Assembly: GCF_024171955.1 (NCBI RefSeq) | Contig: NZ_JAMTCS010000015.1 | Coordinates: 1-64,000 of the forward strand | From: Promicromonospora thailandica | Lineage (GTDB): Bacteria > Actinomycetota > Actinomycetes > Actinomycetales > Cellulomonadaceae | Direction: 5' to 3' | Length of the DNA stretch: 64,000 nucleotides | Shown here: piece by piece, positions 1 to 7,866 of the stretch | Layout: each line of letters starts with the position of its first letter | Position numbering within the stretch: position 1 is the first letter of the stretch | Translations under genes and position numbers: made by a program | Notes under the pieces: model-generated | The model's input: the letters and a program-made list of their open reading frames with translations, nothing else | What the model was told of the DNA's origin: nothing | The model's database searches: none

Positions 1-566
1 AGGACGCCGCGGCCTTGGGCGCCGGCGGCCCAGTGGGCCACGGTGGAGCCGGGGAAGTGTCCGCCGGGCTGGGTCAGGGTGATGCCGGGCAGGATCTGGA
101 GGTCGGTCTTCCAGGTCTGGACGGCGGGGTCGGTGCGGGCCAGCCAGTCGGCGTCGTCCTGGGCGACCAGGATCGGCACGCCGCCCAGGCGGCGGCTCCA
201 TTCGACCTGGACGCCGTACATGTGGGGGTGGCTGGCCACGATGCAGGCCAGGCCGCCGAGGTCCTGGACGGCGGCCACGGCGGTGTCGTCGAGGTAGCCG
301 GGTACGTCGAACAGGAGGTTGCCGGCGGGGGTGCGTACGAGCTTGGCGGTGGGGCCGATGCCGACGTCGGGCACGGTGGTCAGGCCGTACAGGTCGGGCT
401 CGAGCTCTTCGACGGCGATGCTCTGCCCGGCCGCGGCCAGCTCCTCCAACGTCGTCCAGTGCTGCCCGTCCGGCGGGACCAGCTCCCGCTCGTCGGCGCA
501 CACGGCGCACACGGGCCGCCGCGTCTCGTGCTCCACCCCGCACCTGCTGCAGATCCAGAACGTCAT
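1..566 (-). CDS. Zinc-ribbon plus metallo-beta-lactamase-fold protein (3' end outside window)
   Basis: The first 188 codons are visible; the C-terminus lies beyond the left edge. Residues 1-25 form a rubredoxin-like zinc ribbon with CxxC pairs at C6/C9 and C20/C23. A metallo-beta-lactamase-like fold follows: a strand ending LLFDVPGYLDD near residues 84-94, then SHPHMYG at 112-118 where the family normally has HxHxDH, then GGHFPGS near 167. H113 and H115 are kept but the following Asp-His pair is absent, so the metal site is altered or the enzyme is inactive. GAAGGGGGAG sits just before the ATG at 566 and decides the start. Substrate unknown; an MBL-fold hydrolase or redox protein is the best description. 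Confidence 0.7.
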   Translation of the reverse strand, partial: MTFWICSRCGVEHETRRPVCAVCADERELVPPDGQHWTTLEELAAAGQSIAVEELEPDLYGLTTVPDVGIGPTAKLVRTPAGNLLFDVPGYLDDTAVAAVQDLGGLACIVASHPHMYGVQVEWSRRLGGVPILVAQDDADWLARTDPAVQTWKTDLQILPGITLTQPGGHFPGSTVAHWAAGAQGRGV

Positions 567-630
567 CCGCTCCCCCTTCGCCGGCTCGCGCTCCGCGCCA
601 TCGTCGGAACCATCGTCGGACGAGCGGACG

Positions 631-660
631 CGGCTCGCCACGGGCACCCGTGGCGAGCCG
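631..660 (-). terminator. Perfect hairpin after the hydrolase gene
   Basis: CGGCTCGCCACGGG (631-644) is an exact reverse complement of 647-660. The hairpin begins 11 bases past the hydrolase stop codon. There is no T tract, as is usual for high-GC actinobacterial terminators. Confidence 0.7.
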
Positions 661-671
661 CACCCGTCGGC

Positions 672-1601
672 TCAGCGGACCTCGACGCGGCCCGCCGGGT
701 CGGCGGCGTCGGCGAGCTCGGAGACCGCCTCGGCCCAGGCGTCGTCCGCCACGCGCAGCGCGGTGCGCAGGTAGGCGGTGGACAGCCGCTGGATCAGGGC
801 CACCCGCTCCGGGCTCTCGTCCGTCGTCTCGGTCACCTGGTAGCCGGGGATGCCGCCGAGCGAGTGCTCCGCCCCGAACACGGTGAGCAGGGCCTTGCTG
901 CCCGGGCTCAGGTGGTACGGGTCGGCGAACCAGTCGGGGCCGCGCGTGGACAGCGCGGACTTGTCCTGGTCGCCGGCCACGACGAGCGTCGGCGTCGTCA
1001 TGCCGTCGAAGTCCGGGTTCATGAACGAGAAGTTCTCGGCCGCGAAGGGCGTGAGGTCGTCGCCGCCCGTACCCGGCGTCGCCAGCAGCACGCCGGCCGT
1101 GACGCGCGCGTCCGACAGGTCCTCGCCCGGCTGCCCGTCGGCGTCGAGGACCCGCGCGCCGAGCAGGGTGCTCGCCGTCTGACCGCCCCAGGAGTGGCCC
1201 GCGACGGCGATCCGGTCGCGGTCGAGGCGCCCGGCGAGCCCCGGCACGGCGGCCTCCACGGCGTCGAGGTGGTCCAGGACGGCTCGCAGGTCGTCGACGC
1301 GGAGGCGCCAGATGCGCGGGTACCGCGCGTCGTCGGGCGTGAGGCCGAGGGTGCGCGAGTCGAGGTGCGTCGGCTGGACCACGGCGAAGCCCTGCGCGGC
1401 CCAGTGGTCCACCAGCGGCGCGTAGCCGTCCAGGGACTCGCCGAACCCGTGCGAGAAGACGATCACCGGCAGGCTCGTGCCCGCGGCCGGCGCGGTGACG
1501 CGCACCCGGAGGTCCTCGCCGCGGTCCGCCGCCGTGGGCAGCACCACCGGGCGGACCGAGACGATCGGTGCGGACGTGGCCGCATGTGTCGTTGTGCTCA
1601 T
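672..1601 (-). CDS. Alpha/beta-hydrolase, chlorophyllase/dienelactone-hydrolase-like
   Basis: A 309-residue alpha/beta-hydrolase without signal peptide. The oxyanion strand reads VIVFSHGFGESLDGY, the nucleophile elbow is GHSWGG, the acid is probably the Asp in VVAGDQDKSA and the histidine is in FGAEHSLGG. This pattern matches predicted cytoplasmic esterases of the chlorophyllase-like group. The ATG at 1601 is preceded by AAGGGAAC, a good ribosome-binding site. It faces a TetR gene across a large inverted repeat (1633-1677), so it is probably the repressor's target. Its substrate cannot be read from sequence. Confidence 0.85.
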   Translation of the reverse strand: MSTTTHAATSAPIVSVRPVVLPTAADRGEDLRVRVTAPAAGTSLPVIVFSHGFGESLDGYAPLVDHWAAQGFAVVQPTHLDSRTLGLTPDDARYPRIWRLRVDDLRAVLDHLDAVEAAVPGLAGRLDRDRIAVAGHSWGGQTASTLLGARVLDADGQPGEDLSDARVTAGVLLATPGTGGDDLTPFAAENFSFMNPDFDGMTTPTLVVAGDQDKSALSTRGPDWFADPYHLSPGSKALLTVFGAEHSLGGIPGYQVTETTDESPERVALIQRLSTAYLRTALRVADDAWAEAVSELADAADPAGRVEVR

Positions 1602-1632
1602 GGAAGTTCCCTTCGAACCGTGCCAGACTGTT

Positions 1633-1677
1633 AAGCGGAACGCCGCTCCGATCAACATACGGAGCGCTGTTCCGCTT
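1633..1677. promoter_or_regulatory. Large nested palindrome, likely TetR operator
   Basis: The arm AAGCGGAACGCCGCTCCG (1633-1650) faces CGGAGCGCTGTTCCGCTT (1660-1677); 16 of 18 positions are complementary. Each arm is itself a near-palindrome of the form GGAGCGnnGTTCC, so the element can be read as two adjacent TetR sites in opposite orientation. It occupies the whole control region between the hydrolase and tetR genes. Confidence 0.75.
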
Positions 1678-1706
1678 GTCAACGCGTGCCCGAGAGAGGA
1701 CCTGTG

Positions 1707-2297
1707 ATGGAGGACACCGGCGAGCAGGCTGCTCCCCCGCGCAAGCGTGCCGACGCCCGGCGCAACGAGCAGGCGCTGCTGGAGGCCGCCGCGGCCGTCT
1801 TCGTCCGGTCCGGCGTGCAGGCGCCCGTGCGCGAGATCGCGGCCGAGGCAGGCGTGGGGATGGGCACCATCTACCGCCACTTCCCGCAGCGCGCCGACCT
1901 GGTGATCGCGGTGTACCGGCACCAGGTCGAGGCGTGCGCCGCCGCGGGGCCGGCCCTGCTCGAGTCCGCGCCCACGCCGCACGCCGCGCTGGGCCGGTGG
2001 GTCCGGCTCTTCGTCGAGTTCCTCGTCACCAAGCACGGGCTCGCGGGCGCGATGCGCGACGACGACGCCGGCTTCGCCGCCCTGCACGGCTACTTCCTCG
2101 ACCGGCTGGTGCCGGTGTGCGCGAGCCTGCTCGACGCCGCCGCGGCCGCCGGGGAGATCGAGACGGACGTCAGCGCCCTGAACCTCATGCACGGCATCGG
2201 CAACCTGTGCATCGGCGCCGACAAGGACCCGGGGTACGACGCCGGCCGGCTCGTCGACCTGCTGGTCGCGGGCCTGCGCCGGTCAGCCGTCGGCTGA
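1707..2297 (+). CDS. TetR-family repressor (SbtR-like C-terminal domain)
   Basis: A 196-residue repressor. The N-terminal helix-turn-helix runs through VREIAAEAGVGMGTIYRHF, followed by a helical ligand domain ending in HGIGNLCIGADKDPGYD, resembling the SbtR-type C-terminal family. An in-frame GTG lies at 1686, but GAGAGGA before the ATG at 1707 favours the shorter protein. It is divergent from the alpha/beta-hydrolase and shares the palindromic control region, so autoregulation and control of the hydrolase are likely. Its 3' end overlaps the convergent second TetR gene by 15 bases. Confidence 0.88.
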   Translation: MEDTGEQAAPPRKRADARRNEQALLEAAAAVFVRSGVQAPVREIAAEAGVGMGTIYRHFPQRADLVIAVYRHQVEACAAAGPALLESAPTPHAALGRWVRLFVEFLVTKHGLAGAMRDDDAGFAALHGYFLDRLVPVCASLLDAAAAAGEIETDVSALNLMHGIGNLCIGADKDPGYDAGRLVDLLVAGLRRSAVG

Positions 2298-2867
2298 GCC
2301 CGCCGGCGTCGTGGACGCGAGCACCCGCTCGACGAGGTCGTCGAGCACCGCCGCGTCGACCCGCCTGCCCTCGAACGTCACCAGCACGAGCACCGACCCC
2401 GTCAGCAGCGCGAGCGCGGGCTCCACGTCGCGCCGGGCGACGTGGGCGGCCAGGACCGCGCGCATCCCGGCGGTCCCGGTCTCGTAGAGGCGCGTGCGCA
2501 GGCGCGCGACCACGTCGCCCTCGTTCGCGTGCTCGACGACGCCCGCGAGCAGCCGGTCCAGGTGCCCGTGCGTGAGGTCGTCCGCGAAGTCCGCGAGCGC
2601 GGCGCGCAGGTCGGCGCGCAGGTCCCCGGTGGCGGCGGGGTGGTCCGCCTCGTCGCAGATCAGCTCGACGGCGGCCTCGACCAGGTCCAGCCGCGTGGGC
2701 CAGTGGGCGTAGACGGTGGCCTTCGCGTACCCGGCCCGCCGGGCCACGGCCGCGTGGGTGACGGCGTCCCAGCCGTCCTCGACCAGCAGCTCGCCGGTCG
2801 CGCGGACGACGTCGCGCCGGGTCCGGACCACGCGCGGGTCCAGCGCCTCCTCGGTCTCGCTCGCCAT
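2283..2867 (-). CDS. TetR-family repressor next to the lactonase-like gene
   Basis: A 194-residue regulator with recognition region AAVARRAGYAKATVYAHW at about residues 39-56 and a C-terminal domain with TGSVLVLVTFEGRR. It converges with the previous TetR gene (15-base overlap) and diverges from the metallo-beta-lactamase-fold enzyme at 2935. The 67-base space between the two holds a strong promoter and TTGAC/GTTCAA half-sites, so it probably represses that enzyme and itself. No clear ribosome-binding site precedes the ATG at 2867. Confidence 0.85.
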   Translation of the reverse strand: MASETEEALDPRVVRTRRDVVRATGELLVEDGWDAVTHAAVARRAGYAKATVYAHWPTRLDLVEAAVELICDEADHPAATGDLRADLRAALADFADDLTHGHLDRLLAGVVEHANEGDVVARLRTRLYETGTAGMRAVLAAHVARRDVEPALALLTGSVLVLVTFEGRRVDAAVLDDLVERVLASTTPAGSADG

Positions 2868-2897
2868 GGGCGCGATCCTACGACCTGCTGGACGCCG

Positions 2898-2927
2898 TTG
2901 ACACTTTCAGACGGCTAGTTCAATACT
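2898..2927 (+). promoter_or_regulatory. Promoter of the lactonase-like gene; predicted leaderless
   Basis: A perfect -35 box TTGACA (2898-2903) is followed after 18 bases by AATACT (2922-2927). The ATG lies seven bases further at 2935, so transcription should begin at or next to the start codon, and no ribosome-binding site is present. TTGAC at the -35 box and GTTCAA at 2917-2922 are inverted relative to each other and may form the repressor site. Confidence 0.65.
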
Positions 2928-2934
2928 GGCCGCC

Positions 2935-3735
2935 ATGACCATCAATGCCGCGGTCGACACGACCGTCACCGTGCACCAGCTGCCCACCGGCACGTACGAG
3001 ACCCCAGCCGCCCTGGCCTTCCGCGGCGGCTCCTTCCGCGAGCGCCGGCAGTTCGCGGCGACGGCGGTGCTCGTGCGGCACCCGCGCGGGGACGTGCTCG
3101 TGGACGCCGGCTTCGGGGCGCGCGCCGAGGAGCACATCCGGTCGCTGCCGCCCTACCGCCGCTCGCCCCACACGCTCGGGGCGACCGTGAGCGAGCAGCT
3201 GGACGCCGCGGGGTACGACCGGGCGCGGCTGGCCGGGGTGCTGCTGACCCACTCGCACTGGGACCACGTGAGCGGGCTCGACTCGCTGGACGTGCCGGTG
3301 CTGGTGACCGCGCAGGAGCTGCGGTACGCGGAGCACAGCCGCGGCGACGCCGTGTTCCGGCAGGTCGTCGCGGACCGCGAGGTGCGCACCTACGAGTTCG
3401 GGGGCCCCGCCCACCTCGGCTTCCCCGCCGCGCACGACCTGTACGGTGACGGCGCGATCGTCGTGGTGCCGGCGCCCGGGCACACGTCCGGGTCGGTCGT
3501 CGTGCTCGTGACGACGGGGGCGGGCGTGCGGTACGCGTTCGTGGGCGACCTGGCGTGGCAGCTCGAGGGCGTGACCCGTGGGGCGCAGCGCCCGCTGCTC
3601 ATGCGGCTGCTCGCGGACAGCGACCCGGGGCAGGTACGCCGGGACCTGGACCGCGTGCGTGCCCTGGGTCCGGGCACCCGGGTGGTGCCGGCGCACGACC
3701 TGCGGGCGTACGAGGGCATCCCACGCCTGGCGTGA
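2935..3735 (+). CDS. Metallo-beta-lactamase-fold hydrolase, AHL-lactonase-like
   Basis: A 266-residue cytoplasmic enzyme with a complete binuclear metal site: THSHWDH (H106, H108, D110, H111), H183 in PGHTSG, D205 in VGDLAW and H254 in VPAHD. Length and motif spacing resemble the AttM/AiiA lactonase branch of the MBL superfamily, where lactone rings are opened. The true substrate is not shown. It is divergent from a TetR repressor, consistent with a substrate-induced detoxification or quorum-quenching role. It starts at an ATG without ribosome-binding site, seven bases after the -10 box. Confidence 0.83.
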   Translation: MTINAAVDTTVTVHQLPTGTYETPAALAFRGGSFRERRQFAATAVLVRHPRGDVLVDAGFGARAEEHIRSLPPYRRSPHTLGATVSEQLDAAGYDRARLAGVLLTHSHWDHVSGLDSLDVPVLVTAQELRYAEHSRGDAVFRQVVADREVRTYEFGGPAHLGFPAAHDLYGDGAIVVVPAPGHTSGSVVVLVTTGAGVRYAFVGDLAWQLEGVTRGAQRPLLMRLLADSDPGQVRRDLDRVRALGPGTRVVPAHDLRAYEGIPRLA

Positions 3736-3801
3736 GCCTCCGCTCCCCGGATCCGGCTGCTCGGAGCCTGGGTTCCTGGTCCGGTGAGATGTCGGTGATG
3801 G

Positions 3802-4572
3802 TCAGCCCGCGACCGCGCGCCACCACCGCGCCCACGGGGGCGCCACCCGCCAGTTGAGGTGGAGGGTGCGCCAGGCGCGGTCGAGCCGCCGGCGGCGCTG
3901 GCGCCGTCCGCGCAGGCTGCGGGCCGAGACCCCCACCCGCCAGGTGCGGCACAGGCGGATGCGCCGGTCCGGGCCGAGCCGGAACGCCAGGTCGAGGTCG
4001 TCGTGCACCTCGGGGTCGTCGCGGACGACGTCGGCGCGCGCCGCCCGCCACGCGTCCGCGCGCACCGCCATGCACGACCCCCACAGGGCGGTGTGCCCGA
4101 GCGCCAGGTGGGCGAGCACGTAGTACGCGCCCAGGTACCCGACGGACAGGACCGTGCGCAGGCCGCGCGGCGCGTCGTGGAACAGGCCGGTGCCTGTGAG
4201 GGCATCCAGCCGGGGGTCTTCGGACATCCGCTCCACCACGGTGCGCACCCAGTCCGGGCCGGGCCGCGAGTCGGCGTCGAGCCGCGCGATGACGTCGCCC
4301 TTGGCGGCGTCGTACCCGGCCGCGGCGGCGGCCGGGATGCCGACGCGCGGTTCGGCGACGACGACGGCGCCCCACCGGTGCGCGACCGCGGCCGAGCCGT
4401 CGGACGACGCGTTGTCGACCACGACGACCTCCAGCGGCGCGATGCTCTGGCGCGCGAGCAGGGACAGGCAGACGTCCAGGGCCGCGGCGTCGTCGCGCAC
4501 GGGGACGACGACGGAGACGGTCAGCGCCGGCGGCGCTGTCCCGGGCCGTGACCCGGGCGCCGTGTCAGCCAC
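3802..4572 (-). CDS. Family 2 glycosyltransferase
   Basis: A 256-residue GT-A fold enzyme without membrane segments. It has the nucleotide-sugar start VSVVVPVRDDAAAL, VVVDNASSDGSA, and the metal-binding DxD in RLDADSRPGPDW (near 97-108). DPEVHDDLDLAFRL matches the acceptor-side ED region. The C-terminus is Arg/Trp-rich. Donor and acceptor are unknown. Its ATG overlaps the stop of the upstream membrane-protein gene by eight bases, so the two are translationally coupled. This suggests glycan or glycolipid synthesis at the membrane. Confidence 0.85.
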   Translation of the reverse strand: MADTAPGSRPGTAPPALTVSVVVPVRDDAAALDVCLSLLARQSIAPLEVVVVDNASSDGSAAVAHRWGAVVVAEPRVGIPAAAAAGYDAAKGDVIARLDADSRPGPDWVRTVVERMSEDPRLDALTGTGLFHDAPRGLRTVLSVGYLGAYYVLAHLALGHTALWGSCMAVRADAWRAARADVVRDDPEVHDDLDLAFRLGPDRRIRLCRTWRVGVSARSLRGRRQRRRRLDRAWRTLHLNWRVAPPWARWWRAVAG

Positions 4573-5104
4573 GGCCGGCCTCCGTGGGCCGGGCGGCGAG
4601 CACGATCCCCGCGGTCAGGGCGCCGAGCAGGCCGAACGCGAGGTCGCCGACCGTGTCCTGGTACCCGACGAAGATGTCGTCGTCGAGGAAGGTGTGCCCG
4701 GCCCACTCCCCCAGCTCCCACAGCACCGCGCCGAGCGCGCCGACCGCGGTGGTCAGCGCGACCAGCGCGGCGCCCGTGACGCGCCCGCGCACCAGCGCGA
4801 CCGTGCCGACGGCGGCCACCAGGCCCGTGCACACGGCGTGGACGAGGAGGTCGAGCCACGGGACGGCGTCGTACCACCCGAGCAGCGCCGCCCAGGCGGC
4901 GAACAGGAGGCTGCCGCCGAAGGCGAGGTCGAGCCCCGTCGGCAGGCCGAGCGCCCGCGGCACCACGGTGCCGCCGAGCACGAGGAACAGCAGGGCGCCC
5001 GCGACCCCGCCGATCACCGGCACGGCGACGACGACGCTGACCGCGGTGGCGGCCCGCACCAGGTCGCCGGGCACGGGGCCGTGCGCGACGGCGGTGGGGC
5101 GCAT
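4565..5104 (-). CDS. Small polytopic membrane protein, DUF2238/YjdF-like
   Basis: A 179-residue protein with four to five hydrophobic helices. Its most distinctive stretch is WELGEWAGHTFLDDD followed by VGYQDTVGDLAFGLLGA, the pattern of DUF2238 (YjdF-like) integral membrane proteins of unknown role. Acidic residues next to the tryptophan-rich helix could bind a metal, but that is speculation. It is first in a two-gene operon with a glycosyltransferase. Confidence 0.65.
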   Translation of the reverse strand: MRPTAVAHGPVPGDLVRAATAVSVVVAVPVIGGVAGALLFLVLGGTVVPRALGLPTGLDLAFGGSLLFAAWAALLGWYDAVPWLDLLVHAVCTGLVAAVGTVALVRGRVTGAALVALTTAVGALGAVLWELGEWAGHTFLDDDIFVGYQDTVGDLAFGLLGALTAGIVLAARPTEAGRG

Positions 5105-5275
5105 GGGGTCTCCGGGGCGTAGGCGGGGCGTGTCGGGCCGGTTTCGCCCAGTCTGGCACCGGGTCGGTTCACCCGCGCGGAATGCGCGGTCTGCGCCGCA
5201 CGCCGCGAGTCCTCGGGGCCGGGGCTACGTTCGAAGGACCACTTGGACGCACGCCTCTCTCCCCAGGAGGTAGCC

Positions 5276-6163
5276 ATGAGGCACACACCCCGCCCCGAGA
5301 ACCGCCCCGCCCGCCGGGCACGCCTGACCGCGGTCGTCGCCGGGCTCGCGTTGAGCGTGTCCGCCGTGTCCACCCTGGCCGGACCGCCGTCCTCGGCACG
5401 GCCGGACGGCCCGACGGCGGCCGAGCTCGGGCAGGTGAGCGCGGCCGTCGACGCGACGGGCGTCGACAACATCGCCTGGTACACCGACGACGAGCGCGGC
5501 ACGGTCGTCGTGACGGTGGGCTCCCCGGTGTCCGCGGCCGACCGCGACCGCCTGCGCGACGCCGCCGGGGGCACGCCCGACGCGGTCACGATCCGGGAGG
5601 CGCCGGGCCCGCTGCGGCCCGCACTCGGCAGCGGTGACGCCATCCACGGCCCGGACTACCGCTGCTCCGTCGGGTTCAACGTGCACACCGCCCGCAAGGA
5701 CTACCTGCTCACGGCGGGCCACTGCGGCGACGAGGTCGGCACCTGGTACGCCGACGAGGGCCTGACCGTGCTGGTCGGACCCACCGTCGACGCGAAGTAC
5801 CCCGGCAACGACTACGCGCTCGTGCGGTACGAGAACGACTCGATGCAGCGGCCCGGCGGCTTCAGCGCGGGCAAGGCCCACGTGGGCCAGGAGGCCACCC
5901 GGAACGGCTCGACCACCGGGAAGCACTGGGGCAAGGTCACCGCGCTCGACGTCACGGTGAAGTACGAGGGCGGCGACACGATGTACGGCATGATCCAGAC
6001 CGACATCTGCACCGAGCCGGGCGACTCCGGCGGGCCGCTGTACTCGGGCACCACCGGGCTGGGCATCACCTCGGGCGGCAGCGGCGACTGCGCCTCGGGC
6101 GGCGTCTCGTTCCACCAGCCGCTGCTGGAGGCGCTGAAGGACCACGGCGTCCGGCTCAACTGA
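5276..6163 (+). CDS. Secreted chymotrypsin-like serine protease (S1, streptogrisin type)
   Basis: A 295-residue preproprotein. A signal peptide with an Arg-rich n-region and hydrophobic core spans residues 1-36. A short propeptide of about 85 residues resembles the C-terminal half of alpha-lytic-protease pro-regions. The mature enzyme starts near residue 123. The triad is H149 (TAGHC), D179 (PGNDYALV) and S251 (EPGDSGGP), and disulphides C130-C150 and C245-C272 are expected. AGGAGG lies just before the ATG at 5276, which excludes an upstream in-frame ATG. No lectin or carbohydrate-binding domain is attached, unlike the larger protease at 31848. Confidence 0.9.
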   Translation: MRHTPRPENRPARRARLTAVVAGLALSVSAVSTLAGPPSSARPDGPTAAELGQVSAAVDATGVDNIAWYTDDERGTVVVTVGSPVSAADRDRLRDAAGGTPDAVTIREAPGPLRPALGSGDAIHGPDYRCSVGFNVHTARKDYLLTAGHCGDEVGTWYADEGLTVLVGPTVDAKYPGNDYALVRYENDSMQRPGGFSAGKAHVGQEATRNGSTTGKHWGKVTALDVTVKYEGGDTMYGMIQTDICTEPGDSGGPLYSGTTGLGITSGGSGDCASGGVSFHQPLLEALKDHGVRLN

Positions 6164-6215
6164 GCCGTCGGTCAGCGCTCGGGACCACCTCGGTCGTCGC
6201 CGGGGCCCCAGCGGT

Positions 6216-6575
6216 TCAGCGGAACAGGACGGTGTAGACCTTCGCGAGCAGTCCGTCGCGGACAAAGCCCATGTCCGTCCCGCGGACGACCGGGGGCGCC
6301 CCCTCGGGTCCGAGTGCCCACGCCAGGTAGCCCATGTCCTGGACCTGGTAGAAGTCGCCGTCCGGCCGGAACACGAGACCCGGCGCTCCGTCGAGGATCT
6401 CCCGCACCTTCAGGTCGAGCGCCTCGTGCCCCTCGACCCGGCCCTCCACGTCGGCGAAGACCACGTCCGGGGTGTACGTCCGGCGGATCGCCTCCGCCCG
6501 GCGAGCGGCGTCGCGCTCGCCGAAGACCTCCAGCAGGTTGGCGCGCATCAGCTTCTCGAGACCCGGGTCCGGCAT
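6216..6575 (-). CDS. SnoaL/NTF2-like protein
   Basis: A 119-residue protein with the alpha+beta cone pattern of SnoaL-like proteins: an N-terminal helix, RRTYTPDVVFADVEGRVEGH, then strands GLVFRPDGDFYQVQDMGYLAW and MGFVRDGLLAKVYTVLF at the end. Such proteins are small isomerases, hydrolases or ligand binders; no catalytic residue can be assigned here. An in-frame GTG at 6605 would add ten residues, but GGGAGGA before the ATG at 6575 supports the shorter form. It converges with the S1 protease gene. Confidence 0.7.
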   Translation of the reverse strand: MPDPGLEKLMRANLLEVFGERDAARRAEAIRRTYTPDVVFADVEGRVEGHEALDLKVREILDGAPGLVFRPDGDFYQVQDMGYLAWALGPEGAPPVVRGTDMGFVRDGLLAKVYTVLFR

Positions 6576-6682
6576 GAGATCCTCCCGATCTACGTGAACC
6601 TTCACTCGAAGCTAGGTTCGCGCAGGACGCCCGTCAAGACGCCACTCCACGCGTGGTAGTCGACCTACAACGGGCAGAGCAG

Positions 6683-6688
6683 TACGTT
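6683..6688 (+). promoter_or_regulatory. Leaderless promoter -10 of the coiled-coil membrane protein
   Basis: TACGTT lies six bases before the ATG at 6695. A weak -35 TCGACC (6660-6665) is 17 bases upstream. No ribosome-binding site follows, so the transcript should start at the ATG. Confidence 0.5.
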
Positions 6689-6694
6689 TCCCCC

Positions 6695-7549
6695 ATGAGC
6701 AGCGACAGCGACGCCCCGGCGAGCGAGGGCGGCGAGAAGACCGAGCGCATGGACCGCCTGCGGGCCCTGTTGACCAAGCCCATCAAGATTCCCGAGTCGG
6801 CGTCGAGCGACAGCGACGACGCCGACTACGCCGCCGCCGTGGCTGCGGCCACCCCGCCCGAGGGGACGTCCGAGGGGAAGCGTGCCCAGATGACCGCGCA
6901 GACGCCGAAGGGTGGCAAGGGTGCCAAGACTCCCGTCGAGACGCCGCCCGCCGTCAAGGCCGCCGCCGAGGCGCTGGACCGGCTCACCGACGAGGAGAAG
7001 GAGGCGGTCGTCGACGGTGCGGCCGGCCGGGGCCGGTCGCGGCGCACGTGGGCGGACGCCTACCTCGCCAAGCCGGACAAGCCCCTCACGCCCGAGGAGG
7101 TCCGTGCCGAGCTGACCATCTCCCTCAAGGAGCAGGGCACGGAGCTGCGCGAGCTGGTGACCAGGGAGGTCGCGTCCGTCCGCACGAAGCAGGCCGAAGC
7201 GCTCGAGCAGGCGGTCGCACAGGCCGTCGAGCAGGCCCTCGCCCAGGCCCGGGAGCACGCGGACGCCGCGGCCGACCGCGCCGTCACGGCGGCACGCGAG
7301 GAGTCGGACCGGCTGCGCGGGCGGCTCGACGAGCTCACCGCGACCACGGGCGCCCTGCGGACCGACCTCGACGCCGCGCGCGCTGCGGCGTCGAGCGCGC
7401 AGGCCGCCGCGGACGCCGCGGCCACCGCAGCGGACGAGGCGCGGCAGGCGGCCGGCGCGGCGGCGAAGAAGGCGGCCACCGCCAGCACGTTCGCCCTCGT
7501 CGGGATCGCGCTGGCGGTGGTGGCCGCCGTGCTCGCCGTGGTCCTGTGA
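6695..7549 (+). CDS. Tail-anchored coiled-coil protein, function unknown
   Basis: A 284-residue protein. Residues 1-100 are charged and probably disordered, with Ser/Asp and Lys runs. A conserved-looking patch SRRTWADAYLAKPDKPLTPEE lies at about 115-135. A long Ala/Glu-rich coiled coil covers roughly 140-260. A single C-terminal membrane helix (STFALVGIALAVVAAVLAVV) ends the protein almost at its last residue, so the body faces the cytoplasm. There is no signal peptide and no known domain recognised. The ATG at 6695 lacks a ribosome-binding site but sits six bases after a -10 box. Confidence 0.6.
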   Translation: MSSDSDAPASEGGEKTERMDRLRALLTKPIKIPESASSDSDDADYAAAVAAATPPEGTSEGKRAQMTAQTPKGGKGAKTPVETPPAVKAAAEALDRLTDEEKEAVVDGAAGRGRSRRTWADAYLAKPDKPLTPEEVRAELTISLKEQGTELRELVTREVASVRTKQAEALEQAVAQAVEQALAQAREHADAAADRAVTAAREESDRLRGRLDELTATTGALRTDLDAARAAASSAQAAADAAATAADEARQAAGAAAKKAATASTFALVGIALAVVAAVLAVVL

Positions 7550-7563
7550 CGTGACCGCCGACC

Positions 7564-7785
7564 TCAGCGAGGGTCGTCGAGGTCGGTACCGGCGCGCAGC
7601 ACGAAGCGCCGGTGCCGCCGGGGTGCACCGTGGGCGTGGCCGGCGTAGTGCACCGCCCTCTCCGTGGCCGGTGCGTACGTGACGCGGGAGCCGGCCACCA
7701 GCTCGTCGACGAGCGCGGCGAACGCCGCCTCGACCGGGGACGCGACGCGACCGCCCGGCACCTGACCTTCCGAGGTTTCGTACAT
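7564..7785 (-). CDS. Small hypothetical protein (73 aa)
   Basis: A 73-residue protein, acidic at first and basic near the C-terminus (GAPRRHRRFVLRAG). The central helix PVEAAFAALVDELVAGSRVTY is amphipathic. No family recognised. Support for the gene is its strong GC third-position pattern and a well-placed promoter: TGGACT (7816-7821), 17 bases, TAGGAT (7793-7798), then seven bases to the ATG at 7785. It is divergent from an alpha/beta-hydrolase 81 bases away. Confidence 0.55.
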   Translation of the reverse strand: MYETSEGQVPGGRVASPVEAAFAALVDELVAGSRVTYAPATERAVHYAGHAHGAPRRHRRFVLRAGTDLDDPR

Positions 7786-7866
7786 GTGTTCGATCCTATC
7801 CGTCGCCCCCTCGGGAGTCCACCTATGCGCTGGCCGTCTCGGGGCCGTCGCCGCTACCGTCGCCCG

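Noticed and set aside
15-1634. Long open frame of 539 codons on the plus strand
   Set aside because: It is antisense to two well-supported minus-strand genes with ribosome-binding sites; its protein is low-complexity Gly/Ala/Arg without any motif. High GC makes such frames common.
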